NCBI GenBank assembly: GCA_018374355.1
Contig: JAHAFI010000003.1
Span: forward strand, 62,001-126,000
DNA from: Clostridiales bacterium
Lineage (GTDB): Bacteria; Bacillota; Clostridia; Lachnospirales; Lachnospiraceae
Direction of reading: 5' to 3'
Length of the DNA stretch: 64,000 bases
Of this stretch, positions 8,211 through 16,061 are shown piece after piece; within the stretch, counting starts at the first letter, position 1, and the number at the start of each line of letters is the position of its first letter. Under the pieces are notes generated by a model. That model was not told the DNA's origin, did not search any database, and worked only from the letters and a program-made list of their open reading frames with translations. The translations under genes and the position numbers were made by a program.

Positions 8211-9563
8211 ATGGCGTCGCATGTGAAAAGTATGACCAGCGGGTCGCCGGGAAAATTGATTATGACGTTTGCAATCCCGCTGATGCTGGGAAATGTTTTC
8301 CAGCAGTTTTATACCATGGTAGATACCATGGTCGTGGGACAGGTAGTAGGTGTAAAGGCTCTGGCAGCCTTGGGGGCGGCTGACTGGCTGGTCTGGCTGG
8401 TGCTGGGACTGGTTTCAGGCATGACGCAGGGCTTTTCCATACTGGTGTCCCAGTATTACGGCGCGCAGGATGGGGAAGGACTGAAAAAATCCATTGCGCT
8501 GAGTTATGTGTGGACTGCCGTTTTGGCAGCAGGTGTGCTGGCTGTGAGCCAGTTGACGGTATACCGGGTGATGATTTTTCTGAATACCCCGGCAGATGTC
8601 ATTGATATGTCCATGACGTATCTCAGAATTGTATTCTGCGGTATTCCCGTAATTGCCGCCTACAATATTTTTGCGTCCGTTCTGCGGGCTATGGGAAACA
8701 GCCGTTCCCCGCTGATCGCCATGATCGTAGCAGCAGCCATCAATGTGGCTCTGGACCTTTTATTCGTGGCAAAATTCCATTGGGGCGTGGCAGGAGCGGC
8801 CATTGCAACGGTGATCGCGCAGGCATTTTCCGCAGTTTACTGCTATATCGTGCTGAGAAAAATCGACCTGATCCGTCTGGAAAAGAAACATTTCCGGCCG
8901 GAAGGAGGAATGTCGGCAAAGCTTTGGAAAATAGGGGTTCCCCTTGCCGTGCAGAACGTGATCATTTCCATTGGCGGCCTGACGGTTCAGTATGTGGTAA
9001 ACGGTTTCGGTTTCCTGTTTGTAGCCGGATTTACCGCTACCAATAAAATGTACGGCGTTTTGGAACTTGCAGCCATTTCCTACGGCTATTCCATCACTAC
9101 CTATGTGGGACAGAACCTAGGCGCCGGAAAAATCAAACGAATCCGTCAGGGAGTAAAAAGCGGTGCAGTGATGGCGCTTGTCACCTCTATCGTGGTAGCT
9201 GCCATCATGATTCTGGCAGGAAAACCAATCCTGTCCCTGTTCATCTCCGGCGAACCGGAGCAGGTGAGTCAGGTACTTGCCATCGCTTACAAATACCTGT
9301 TTATCATGGCCGCATTTTTGTGGGTCCTGTATCTTTTATATGTATACCGTTCCGCCCTTCAGGGACTGGGAAACACCGTAATTCCCCTTGCCAGCGGCAT
9401 CGCGGAATTCGTCATGCGTGTGCTGGTAGCGCTTTTACTGCCGAAGCTGATCGGACAGAACGGAATCTTTTACGCAGAAATCTTCGCATGGACCGGAGCA
9501 GCCGTGCTCCTGATGGTCAGTTATTTTTGGGTTATGAAGAAAAGCTACGGAAAAGATATCTGA
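8211..9563 (+). CDS. MATE family efflux transporter
   Basis: A 450-residue protein with twelve predicted membrane segments in two repeated halves. The start, SMTSGSPGKLIMTFAIPLMLGNVFQQFYTMVDTMVVG, is the usual opening of the clostridial NorM/DinF-like MATE branch. The second half begins near PLAVQNVIISIGGL. MATE proteins export cationic drugs or metabolites in exchange for sodium or protons. RBS AAGGAGGAGG is strong. The 33-base gap to the symporter gene suggests co-transcription. Substrate unknown. Confidence 0.92.
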   Translation: MASHVKSMTSGSPGKLIMTFAIPLMLGNVFQQFYTMVDTMVVGQVVGVKALAALGAADWLVWLVLGLVSGMTQGFSILVSQYYGAQDGEGLKKSIALSYVWTAVLAAGVLAVSQLTVYRVMIFLNTPADVIDMSMTYLRIVFCGIPVIAAYNIFASVLRAMGNSRSPLIAMIVAAAINVALDLLFVAKFHWGVAGAAIATVIAQAFSAVYCYIVLRKIDLIRLEKKHFRPEGGMSAKLWKIGVPLAVQNVIISIGGLTVQYVVNGFGFLFVAGFTATNKMYGVLELAAISYGYSITTYVGQNLGAGKIKRIRQGVKSGAVMALVTSIVVAAIMILAGKPILSLFISGEPEQVSQVLAIAYKYLFIMAAFLWVLYLLYVYRSALQGLGNTVIPLASGIAEFVMRVLVALLLPKLIGQNGIFYAEIFAWTGAAVLLMVSYFWVMKKSYGKDI

Positions 9564-9576
9564 ATCTGACTTTTCA

Positions 9577-9605
9577 TTGCATCAGATTCTGCCGTTTGCT
9601 ATAAT
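9577..9605 (+). promoter_or_regulatory. Promoter of the aldo/keto reductase gene
   Basis: TTGCAT (9577-9582), 17-base spacer, TATAAT (9600-9605). Both boxes and the spacing equal those of the symporter promoter at 6767. Confidence 0.65.
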
Positions 9606-9609
9606 AAAT

Positions 9610-9650
9610 CTACAGACAGGAAGCAAAAAACATGTTCCTTCTGTCTATAG
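9610..9650 (+). promoter_or_regulatory. 5'-end hairpin in the aldo/keto reductase leader
   Basis: CTACAGACAGGAAG (9610-9623) pairs with the segment ending at 9650 (about 12 pairs with one C-A mismatch and one G-U). It begins within two bases of the predicted transcription start, so the mRNA would carry a 5'-terminal stem. A stabilising role is a guess. Confidence 0.45.
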
Positions 9651-9695
9651 AATTTTGGAAAAAAATTTGGTAAAAAATTTGGGAGGATACCATTC

Positions 9696-10829
9696 ATGGA
9701 AAAAAGAAAAATGGAGAAACTGGGTGTGGAAACTTCACTGCTGGGCTTTGGCTGCATGAGATTCCCCACATTGGAAGATGGAAAAATTGACGAAGAGCTG
9801 TCCGAAAAAATGCTGGATCAGGCAATGGCGGAGGGCGTTACCTATTACGACACTGCATTCCCATACCACAACGGCGACAGCGAACCGTTTGTAGGAAGAG
9901 TACTGAACAAATATGACCGTTCCTCCTACTATCTGGCAACGAAGCTGCCCATCTGGATGCTGGACACGAGAGAGCAGGCAGAAAAAATCTTTGCAGACCA
10001 GTTAAAACGTCTGGACAAAGAGTACGTAGACTTCTACCTTCTCCACGCCCTTGACAAAGAACGTTTCCAGAAAGTAAAAGAATTAGGCATTGTAGAAATG
10101 TGTGAAAACCTTCGAAAAGAAGGAAAAATCCGTTATCTTGGATTCTCCTTCCACGATGACTACGAGGTATTTGAAGAAATCATCAACTACCATAACTGGG
10201 ACTTCTGCCAGATCCAGTACAACTACATGGACACCGACGTTCAGGCCGGCGACAGGGGATACAAACTTGCCGAATCCAAAGGCATCCCCATGGTAATCAT
10301 GGAGCCTGTCCGCGGCGGACTCTTAGCAGGATTTTCCGACGACATCAACACCATGTTCAAAGAAAAAGCCCCGGACAACAGCGTAGCATCATGGGCTCTT
10401 CGCTGGGTAGGAACCCATCCAAACGTAAAAGTAATCCTCAGCGGAATGAGCACCCCTGAGCAGGTAACAGACAACCTGAAAACCTTCAATAACTTCACCC
10501 CTCTCTCAGAGGAAGAACAAAACACCGTAACCAAAGTAGTAACCACCCTGAATTCCAGAGTACAAAACGGCTGCACCGGCTGCCGCTACTGCATGCCCTG
10601 CCCCGCCGGCGTAGACATCCCGGCAAGCTTCCGCATCTGGAACGACTACCACATTTACCAAAACTACAACGTAGTCAAAAACCGCTGGGAAAAAGACCTA
10701 GGCGAAGACCACAAACCCGCCAACTGCGCAGAATGCGGCGCCTGCGAAGACCAATGCCCTCAGAAGATCACTATCCGCGACCATCTGAAACGCGTCCAAC
10801 AGGAACTCGACACCCCGATCTGGAAGTAA
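9696..10829 (+). CDS. Aldo/keto reductase with C-terminal iron-sulfur (ferredoxin-like) domain
   Basis: A 377-residue protein. The N-terminal 280 residues are an aldo/keto reductase TIM barrel: GFGCMRFPTL, the catalytic-type tyrosine in YYDTAFPYHNGDSE, and the phrase YVDFYLLHALD. The C-terminal 90 residues carry CTGCRYCMPCPAGVDIP and later CAECGACEDQCPQ, two cysteine-rich clusters typical of 4Fe-4S binding. This architecture is common in anaerobes, where it reduces carbonyl compounds with electrons from NAD(P)H or ferredoxin; the substrate is unknown. RBS GGGAGG lies 10 bases before the ATG. The 3' half uses unusually C-rich codons (ACC, ATC, AAC, CCC) compared with its neighbours, a bias that continues into the C-rich gap downstream. 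Confidence 0.9.
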   Translation: MEKRKMEKLGVETSLLGFGCMRFPTLEDGKIDEELSEKMLDQAMAEGVTYYDTAFPYHNGDSEPFVGRVLNKYDRSSYYLATKLPIWMLDTREQAEKIFADQLKRLDKEYVDFYLLHALDKERFQKVKELGIVEMCENLRKEGKIRYLGFSFHDDYEVFEEIINYHNWDFCQIQYNYMDTDVQAGDRGYKLAESKGIPMVIMEPVRGGLLAGFSDDINTMFKEKAPDNSVASWALRWVGTHPNVKVILSGMSTPEQVTDNLKTFNNFTPLSEEEQNTVTKVVTTLNSRVQNGCTGCRYCMPCPAGVDIPASFRIWNDYHIYQNYNVVKNRWEKDLGEDHKPANCAECGACEDQCPQKITIRDHLKRVQQELDTPIWK

Positions 10830-10974
10830 AAATACAGAACCTACATAGTAGCCCAAAATGTAACAAAACCTCCCCAACAAACGGCAAAGTCAGCCCCGCT
10901 GACGAGCCCACCCCTCCCGCCCTCCAATCCCTTCCCCATTCCCACCCTGCTCCCTGCCAAGAAAGTGGAGCACA

Positions 10975-11213
10975 GCAGGAAGAACCGGAAGGAACGGGTG
11001 GGCTTCGGAGGGATTGGAGGAAGATCTTAATAAAAACCGCCCGGAATTTGCAGATAAAATCGTGTTCACAAAACACGATTTTAAGGAGCACTGAGGTGAG
11101 AAATTCTTCAGAATTTCTTGCCGAATTGCTCCGGTTCTGCAAATTCCGGGCGGTTTTTATTTAGACCTTCCCAATTCCGGAGCCGCCCATCCGTTCCTTC
11201 CGGTTCTTCCTGC
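10975..11213. repeat. Nested palindromic element of about 240 bp
   Basis: The outer arms match as reverse complements: 23 bases at 10975-10997 against 11191-11213, with the match continuing a few bases further inward after one mismatch. A diverged stretch follows, then a perfect 26-bp pair, 11029-11054 with 11136-11161. Inside are a 12-bp hairpin (11055-11066 with 11072-11083), a 6-bp pair (GGAGCA 11085-11090 with TGCTCC 11127-11132) and a 9-bp hairpin (AGAAATTCT 11099-11107 with 11110-11118). The RNA would fold into a branched structure. No transposase frame is inside. It could be a miniature mobile element or a structured RNA. Confidence 0.75.
11029..11161. terminator. Palindrome core acting as a likely bidirectional terminator
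   Basis: The 26-bp inner stem ends in CCGGGCGG followed by TTTTTATTT on the plus strand, and by the same T-rich tail on the minus strand. Either transcript would end in a GC-rich stem plus U-tract. It is the only candidate terminator after the aldo/keto reductase gene. Confidence 0.5.
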
Positions 11214-11237
11214 GGTTCACCACATCCCCATCCACCC

Positions 11238-11266
11238 TTGTCATCCCCTTCATTTCATGATATCAT
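11238..11266 (+). promoter_or_regulatory. Promoter of the zinc-finger/polA operon
   Basis: TTGTCA (11238-11243), 17-base spacer, TATCAT (11261-11266), 41 bases before the zinc-finger gene start. Confidence 0.5.
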
Positions 11267-11307
11267 AAACCCATCAATTCCCAACACCCCCAAGGAGGCC
11301 CCACCCT

Positions 11308-11658
11308 ATGAAATGCGAAGACGCCTTACCCAAAATAGATTCCTACATCAACAACACCATGACCTGCCGTGAACTGGAAGAATTCCTCCATCACATCAAA
11401 AACTGTCCGGATTGCTACGACGAACTGGAAACCTACTATATCATCAGTGCAGGCACAAAATATCTGGAGGGAGAAACCCAAGAATTCTATAACATCCCCC
11501 AGATGCTGAAGGAAGATTTGCAGATAAAGGAGCGTCAGGTACAGCGTCGCCATGTACTGAACAGCATTCTTGGATTCATAGGATGTATTTTAGGCATATT
11601 GGCAATACTGTTCATATTATTTGAACTGGGACACATTGATTTGGAAACCCTGTTTTGA
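11308..11658 (+). CDS. Small membrane protein with anti-sigma-type zinc finger (zf-HC2-like)
   Basis: A 116-residue protein. Residues 1-45 carry a cysteine/histidine pattern (C3, C21, HHIKNCPDC) like the zf-HC2 domain of ZAS anti-sigma factors. A single membrane segment near residues 88-110 (ILGFIGCILGILAILFILF) gives a short outer tail. RBS AAGGAGG lies 12 bases upstream. Anti-sigma factors of this kind normally sit beside an ECF sigma gene, but none is present; polA follows after 42 bases. Either the partner is elsewhere or it has another zinc-dependent role. The early part shares the C-rich codon bias of the preceding gap. Confidence 0.75.
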   Translation: MKCEDALPKIDSYINNTMTCRELEEFLHHIKNCPDCYDELETYYIISAGTKYLEGETQEFYNIPQMLKEDLQIKERQVQRRHVLNSILGFIGCILGILAILFILFELGHIDLETLF

Positions 11659-11700
11659 TTGGAAACGGCGAAAAGATCAGCAGGCAGAAAGGATTTTCAT

Positions 11701-14331
11701 ATGAGTGAAAAAATTGTATTGATTGACGGACACAGCATATTGAACCGTGCATTTTACGGCCTTCCGGTTCTGACCAACTCGGAAGGTCTTCCCACCAATG
11801 CGGTGTACGGATTTATAAATATTATGACCCGAATTCTGGAAGAGGAGAAGCCCCAGTATCTGACTGTGGCTTTTGATTTGCATGCGCCGACTTTCCGGCA
11901 CAAAATGTTTGACGCATATAAGGGAACCAGAAAACCGATGCCGGAGGAACTGAGAGAACAGGTGCCGATGATCCGGGAAGTCCTGACAGCCATGGGGGTG
12001 CAGATCATTTCCCAAGAGGGCTATGAGGCGGATGACCTTCTGGGTACCATTGCCAGAAGAGGCGAAGAAAGGGGCATGGAGGTAACCATCGTGTCCGGGG
12101 ACAGAGACCTGCTTCAGTTGGCTACGGATAAAGTGATGGTGAGGATTCCAAAGACCAGAGGGGGAAAAACGGTGATCGAGGATTACCACACTGCAGAAGT
12201 TCTGGAAACTTATCAGGTAACGCCGCCCCAGATCATTGAACTGAAGGCGCTGATGGGAGATACGGCGGATAATATTCCCGGAATCCCGGGAGTGGGTGAA
12301 AAGACGGCGGCAAAAATTATCGGGGAATACGGTTCCATCGAGAACGCCTATGAACATCTGGAAGAGATTAAGCCTAATAAGGCAAGAGAATCTTTGAGAG
12401 AACATTATGATCTGGCAGTTCTCAGTAAAAAACTGGCGACGATTGAGGTGAACAGTCCGGTTTTCTTCCAGTGGGAAGCGGCCCGGCTGGGAAATCTATA
12501 TACCCCGGAGGCGTACCAATGGTTCAAGCGTCTGGAATTTAAAAACCTGCTTTCACGGTTTGAACAGGCGGAAACCGGGGAGGCTCCCGAAATTGAGATC
12601 GTGGAAGATCTGGGACAGACGGAGAGGCTGTGGGAACAGGCAGTACAGGCAAAGCGGTCCGGTGTTGTTCTTCTGGAAGGAAAAGGAGAAGTTCTGGGAG
12701 CAGGACTTTCCTTTGAAGAGAAGAAGGCGTATTATTTTCCGGTGCAGTGGTTTGTGACGGAGGACTACCTGCTGGGATGGGTGGAAAAATTGTTTGTCGG
12801 ATCAGGGGAAACAGGTGCGCCGGACATCAAGGCGCTGCGGAAAAAAGTGAAAATCCCCTGCAGAAAAGGGATTTTTGATTTGGAAATTGCTTGCTATCTT
12901 CTGAATCCGCTGAAAAATTCCTACACCTATGACGATGGGGCGAAGGAATATCTGGGACAGCAGATTCCGTCGAAGGAGGAGATTTTCGGCACAGCCAAGC
13001 GGGTGGAGCTTTCGGAAGTTCCCCGGGAACAGGCGGCAGCCTATGGAGGGTATCAGGCTTATGTGGCTTTTGCAGCGCAGGAGCCGGTGAAAAAAGCGCT
13101 GGCCGAGGCAGGAATGCTGTCATTATTTGAAGAGATTGAGGTGCCTCTGGCATTTACGCTGGATGATATGGAAAAAGAAGGGATTCAGGTAAAGGCGGAG
13201 GAACTGAAAATATACGGCGATCAGCTTCAGCTTAGGATTGAGGAGCTGGAAACGCAGATCTATGAACAGGCGGGAGAAGAGTTTAACATCAATTCGCCCA
13301 AACAACTGGGGGTAATTTTATTTGAGAAGCTGGGGATGCCGGGAGGGAAGAAAACAAAGACCGGATACTCTACGGCGGCGGAGGTGCTGGATAAGCTGGC
13401 GCCGGATTATCCCTTTGTGGCGGATATTTTGGAATACCGCCAGCTTACCAAACTGAAATCCACCTATGCGGACGGCCTTGCCGGATGTATCGGGGAAGAC
13501 GGACGGATTCATTCCACCTTCAACCAGACTATCACCGCAACCGGAAGGATCAGCAGTACGGAACCGAATCTGCAGAATATTCCGGTGCGTATGGAGCTGG
13601 GGAGAATGATTCGGAAAGTCTTTGTACCGAAGCCGGGATATGTATTTCTGGATGCGGATTATTCCCAGATTGAGCTGAGGGTTTTGGCCCATCTTTCAGG
13701 GGATGAGATGCTGATTCAGGCGTACCGGGAGGCACAGGACATTCATCGGATGACGGCCTCTCAGGTATTCCATATTCCTTTTGATGAGGTGACGCCTCTG
13801 CAGCGAAGAAATGCAAAGGCGGTAAACTTCGGAATCGTATACGGCATCAGCTCTTTTGGGCTCAGTCAGGATCTGAGCATTACCAAAAAGGAGGCCGCCG
13901 ATTATATCGAAAAATATTTTGCCACTTACCCGAAGATCAAGGGATATCTGGACCAAGAGGTGGAAAATGGGAAAAATAACGGTTACGTGTCCACCATGTT
14001 CGGCAGGAGAAGACCGGTACCGGAGCTGAAATCCGGCAATTTCATGCAGCGTTCCTTCGGAGAACGGGTAGCCATGAATTCCCCCATTCAGGGAACGGCG
14101 GCGGATATCATCAAGATTGCCATGATTCGGGTCAATGAGGCTTTGAAAGGGGCAAATTTGAAATCCCGCCTGATCCTTCAGGTTCACGATGAACTTCTGA
14201 TCGAGACAGCCATAGAGGAAGTGGAGGAAGTATCTAAAATTCTTGAGCGGGAAATGCGGGGAGCGGCGGATCTGGCAGTTCCGCTGGAAGTGGATATGCA
14301 TACGGGAAACAACTGGTACGAAGCGAAGTAG
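11701..14331 (+). CDS. polA: DNA polymerase I
   Basis: An 876-residue enzyme that fills gaps and removes RNA primers in replication and repair. Residues 1 to about 290 are the 5'-3' exonuclease (IDGHSILNRAFYG, YEADDLLGTIARR, GDRDLLQLA, GIPGVGEKTAAKII). The middle domain has lost the acidic residues of a 3'-5' proofreading exonuclease (SGVVLLEGKGEVLGAG instead of the DTET-type motif), as in many Firmicutes. The C-terminal polymerase has DADYSQIELRVLAHLSGD (motif A), RRNAKAVNFGIVYGIS (motif B) and LQVHDELL (motif C). I chose the ATG at 11701 (AGAAAGGA upstream) over a TTG at 11659 that directly follows the previous stop. coaE follows after 34 bases. Confidence 0.97.
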   Translation: MSEKIVLIDGHSILNRAFYGLPVLTNSEGLPTNAVYGFINIMTRILEEEKPQYLTVAFDLHAPTFRHKMFDAYKGTRKPMPEELREQVPMIREVLTAMGVQIISQEGYEADDLLGTIARRGEERGMEVTIVSGDRDLLQLATDKVMVRIPKTRGGKTVIEDYHTAEVLETYQVTPPQIIELKALMGDTADNIPGIPGVGEKTAAKIIGEYGSIENAYEHLEEIKPNKARESLREHYDLAVLSKKLATIEVNSPVFFQWEAARLGNLYTPEAYQWFKRLEFKNLLSRFEQAETGEAPEIEIVEDLGQTERLWEQAVQAKRSGVVLLEGKGEVLGAGLSFEEKKAYYFPVQWFVTEDYLLGWVEKLFVGSGETGAPDIKALRKKVKIPCRKGIFDLEIACYLLNPLKNSYTYDDGAKEYLGQQIPSKEEIFGTAKRVELSEVPREQAAAYGGYQAYVAFAAQEPVKKALAEAGMLSLFEEIEVPLAFTLDDMEKEGIQVKAEELKIYGDQLQLRIEELETQIYEQAGEEFNINSPKQLGVILFEKLGMPGGKKTKTGYSTAAEVLDKLAPDYPFVADILEYRQLTKLKSTYADGLAGCIGEDGRIHSTFNQTITATGRISSTEPNLQNIPVRMELGRMIRKVFVPKPGYVFLDADYSQIELRVLAHLSGDEMLIQAYREAQDIHRMTASQVFHIPFDEVTPLQRRNAKAVNFGIVYGISSFGLSQDLSITKKEAADYIEKYFATYPKIKGYLDQEVENGKNNGYVSTMFGRRRPVPELKSGNFMQRSFGERVAMNSPIQGTAADIIKIAMIRVNEALKGANLKSRLILQVHDELLIETAIEEVEEVSKILEREMRGAADLAVPLEVDMHTGNNWYEAK

Positions 14332-14365
14332 ACGGATTCTTGCAGGGAACAAAGGAGGAGAGGAA

Positions 14366-14965
14366 ATGAAAGTAATCGGCATAACCGGAGGCGCAGGCGC
14401 CGGGAAAAGTGAAATACTGAATTTTATTGCAGGAAACTGGAATGCAACGGTGATAGAAGCGGACGAAGTAGGGTATCTGGTGATGCGGCCGGGGGGACTC
14501 TGCTTCGCGCCGATCGTGGAGCTTTTCGGGCCGGGCATCCTGAAGGAAGACGGAACGCTGAACCGGGAAAAAATTTCGGAGCTGGTGTTTCAGGACAGGG
14601 AGCTTCTGGAAAAACTGAACGGGATCGTGCATCCGGCAGTAAAAGCATACATAAAAAAAGCAATGGAAGGGGAGCGAAAACATGAGACGGATATTTTTAT
14701 TGTGGAAGCGGCGCTCCTGATTGAAGATAAATATGATGAAATTTGTGACGAACTGTGGTATATTTATGCAGATGAGGAAGTCCGTGCAGAGCGTTTGAGG
14801 AAAAACAGAGGGTATTCGGAGGAAAAAATCCGCAGAATCTTTGCAAATCAGCTCAGTGAGGATGAATTCAGCGACCACTGTGATTTTGAAATTGACAACA
14901 GTGGGGAATTTGAGGAGACAAAAGAACAGATAACACAAAGGATGGGGATATATGAGATTATGTAG
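14366..14965 (+). CDS. coaE: Dephospho-CoA kinase
   Basis: A 199-residue P-loop kinase that adds the 3'-phosphate in the last step of coenzyme A synthesis. The N-terminus MKVIGITGGAGAGKSEIL holds the Walker A loop. IEADEVGYLVMRPGG and the later phrase VVEAALLIEDKY-like segment (FIVEAALLIEDKYDE) match CoaE, and the length is normal. ATG at 14366 follows AAAGGAGGAG. Its last 14 bases overlap the start of the next gene in another frame, so the two are translationally linked. It lies in the polA operon, a common arrangement in Firmicutes. Confidence 0.95.
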   Translation: MKVIGITGGAGAGKSEILNFIAGNWNATVIEADEVGYLVMRPGGLCFAPIVELFGPGILKEDGTLNREKISELVFQDRELLEKLNGIVHPAVKAYIKKAMEGERKHETDIFIVEAALLIEDKYDEICDELWYIYADEEVRAERLRKNRGYSEEKIRRIFANQLSEDEFSDHCDFEIDNSGEFEETKEQITQRMGIYEIM

Positions 14966-15749
14966 TATCGCCAGCGGCAGCAGCGGAAACTGTATTTATG
15001 TGGGCAGTGACACTACAAACCTGCTGATTGATACGGGAATCAGCGGAAAAAGAGTGGAATTCGGACTGAATTCACTGGATTTGACCACAAAGGATCTGGA
15101 TGGCATTTTTGTTACCCATGAGCATTCGGATCATATCAAGGGTCTGGGGGTGATCGCCAGAAAATGCGGCGTGCCGATCTATGCCACTCCGGGGACTATC
15201 CGGTCCATGGAGGAGAGCGGAAGTCTTGGAAAGCTTCCCGAAGGGATTTTCCGTGAGATTCAAGGGGATGAGGTGTGTCAGGTGGGAGATCTCTCCGTCC
15301 GACCCTTTCACATTTCCCATGATGCGGCAGAACCGGTAGGCTACCGGATTTCCCATGAGAACCGGAGCGTGGGAGTAGCGACGGATATGGGTGTTTACAA
15401 TGATTATATCGTGGAGAACCTGAAAGGACTGGACGCCCTTTTGCTGGAGGCCAACCACGATGTAAATATGCTTCAGGTGGGAAGTTATCCCTACTATCTG
15501 AAGCGTAGGATTCTGGGAGAACGGGGACATCTGTCCAACGAGACGGCGGGACGCCTTTTATGCCGTCTGCTTCATGACAACATGAAAGCGATTCTTCTGG
15601 GACATCTGAGTAATGAAAATAACTATGAGGCTCTGGCATACGAGACGGTCTGTGCAGAGGTGACCATGGGGGATAATCCCTATCGGGCAGACGATTTTAA
15701 GATTACCGTTGCGCACAGGGACCGGGCTTCGGATGTAGTAGAACTGTAA
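14952..15749 (+). CDS. walJ: MBL-fold metallo-hydrolase, WalJ/YycJ type
   Basis: A 265-residue metallo-beta-lactamase-fold protein. The start MRLCSIASGSSGNCIYVG and the metal motif THEHSDH (HxHxDH) are those of YycJ/WalJ. Further histidines occur in HISHDAAEPVGY, EANHDV and ILLGHLS. Family members are thought to be exonucleases linking replication and cell-wall control in low-GC Gram-positives. Here it is not next to walRK but in a polA-coaE operon, overlapping coaE by 14 bases. Confidence 0.85.
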   Translation: MRLCSIASGSSGNCIYVGSDTTNLLIDTGISGKRVEFGLNSLDLTTKDLDGIFVTHEHSDHIKGLGVIARKCGVPIYATPGTIRSMEESGSLGKLPEGIFREIQGDEVCQVGDLSVRPFHISHDAAEPVGYRISHENRSVGVATDMGVYNDYIVENLKGLDALLLEANHDVNMLQVGSYPYYLKRRILGERGHLSNETAGRLLCRLLHDNMKAILLGHLSNENNYEALAYETVCAEVTMGDNPYRADDFKITVAHRDRASDVVEL

Positions 15750-15761
15750 AGGAGAAAGAAA

Positions 15762-16034
15762 ATGAAAAAAACAATTATCACAGTAGTAGGAAAAGATACC
15801 GTAGGAATTATCGCAAAAGTATGTACCTATCTGGCGGATAACGGCATTAATATTCTGGACATTTCCCAGACCATCGTAGACGGATTTTTCAATATGATGA
15901 TGATCACAGATGCTTCCGGATGCGGCAAAAATAACGGAGAGATCGCAGAGGAGCTCCATGCGCTGGGCGAGGAGATCGGTGTTGTGATCCGCTGCCAGCA
16001 TGAAGACATTTTCAATAAAATGCACCGGATTTAA
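15762..16034 (+). CDS. ACT domain-containing protein (UPF0237 type)
   Basis: A 90-residue stand-alone ACT domain: KKTIITVVGKDTVGIIAKVCTYLADNGINILDISQTIVDG is the beta-alpha-beta opening, with DTVGI in the ligand loop. ACT domains bind amino acids or other small ligands. It is 12 bases after walJ and 27 before the UPF0210 gene. This ACT/UPF0210 pair is kept in many Firmicutes, suggesting the ACT protein senses a ligand for its partner; the ligand is unknown. Confidence 0.9.
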   Translation: MKKTIITVVGKDTVGIIAKVCTYLADNGINILDISQTIVDGFFNMMMITDASGCGKNNGEIAEELHALGEEIGVVIRCQHEDIFNKMHRI

Positions 16035-16061
16035 CGGAAAAGCGATCGGAGGAACAGACAG

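Larger units (their letters stand above)
10830..11307. other. C-rich intergenic stretch with nested palindrome
   Basis: This 478-base gap has no convincing gene. Its plus strand is pyrimidine-rich on both sides (about 10890-10965 and 11160-11305), unlike the AT-rich gaps elsewhere. In the middle lies a large inverted repeat (separate entries). The right end holds the promoter and ribosome site of the zinc-finger gene. Overlapping open frames on both strands mirror each other because of the palindrome and are not credible genes. Confidence 0.7.

Noticed and set aside
10733..11164. Open frames on both strands across the palindrome (also 10771-11142 minus, 11118-11372 plus)
   Set aside because: They encode similar peptides on opposite strands because the DNA is palindromic; no ribosome sites, low-complexity Pro/Ser-rich products.
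10975..11213. Palindrome considered as insertion-sequence ends
   Set aside because: Only about 80 bases lie between the inner arms, with no transposase and no visible target duplication.
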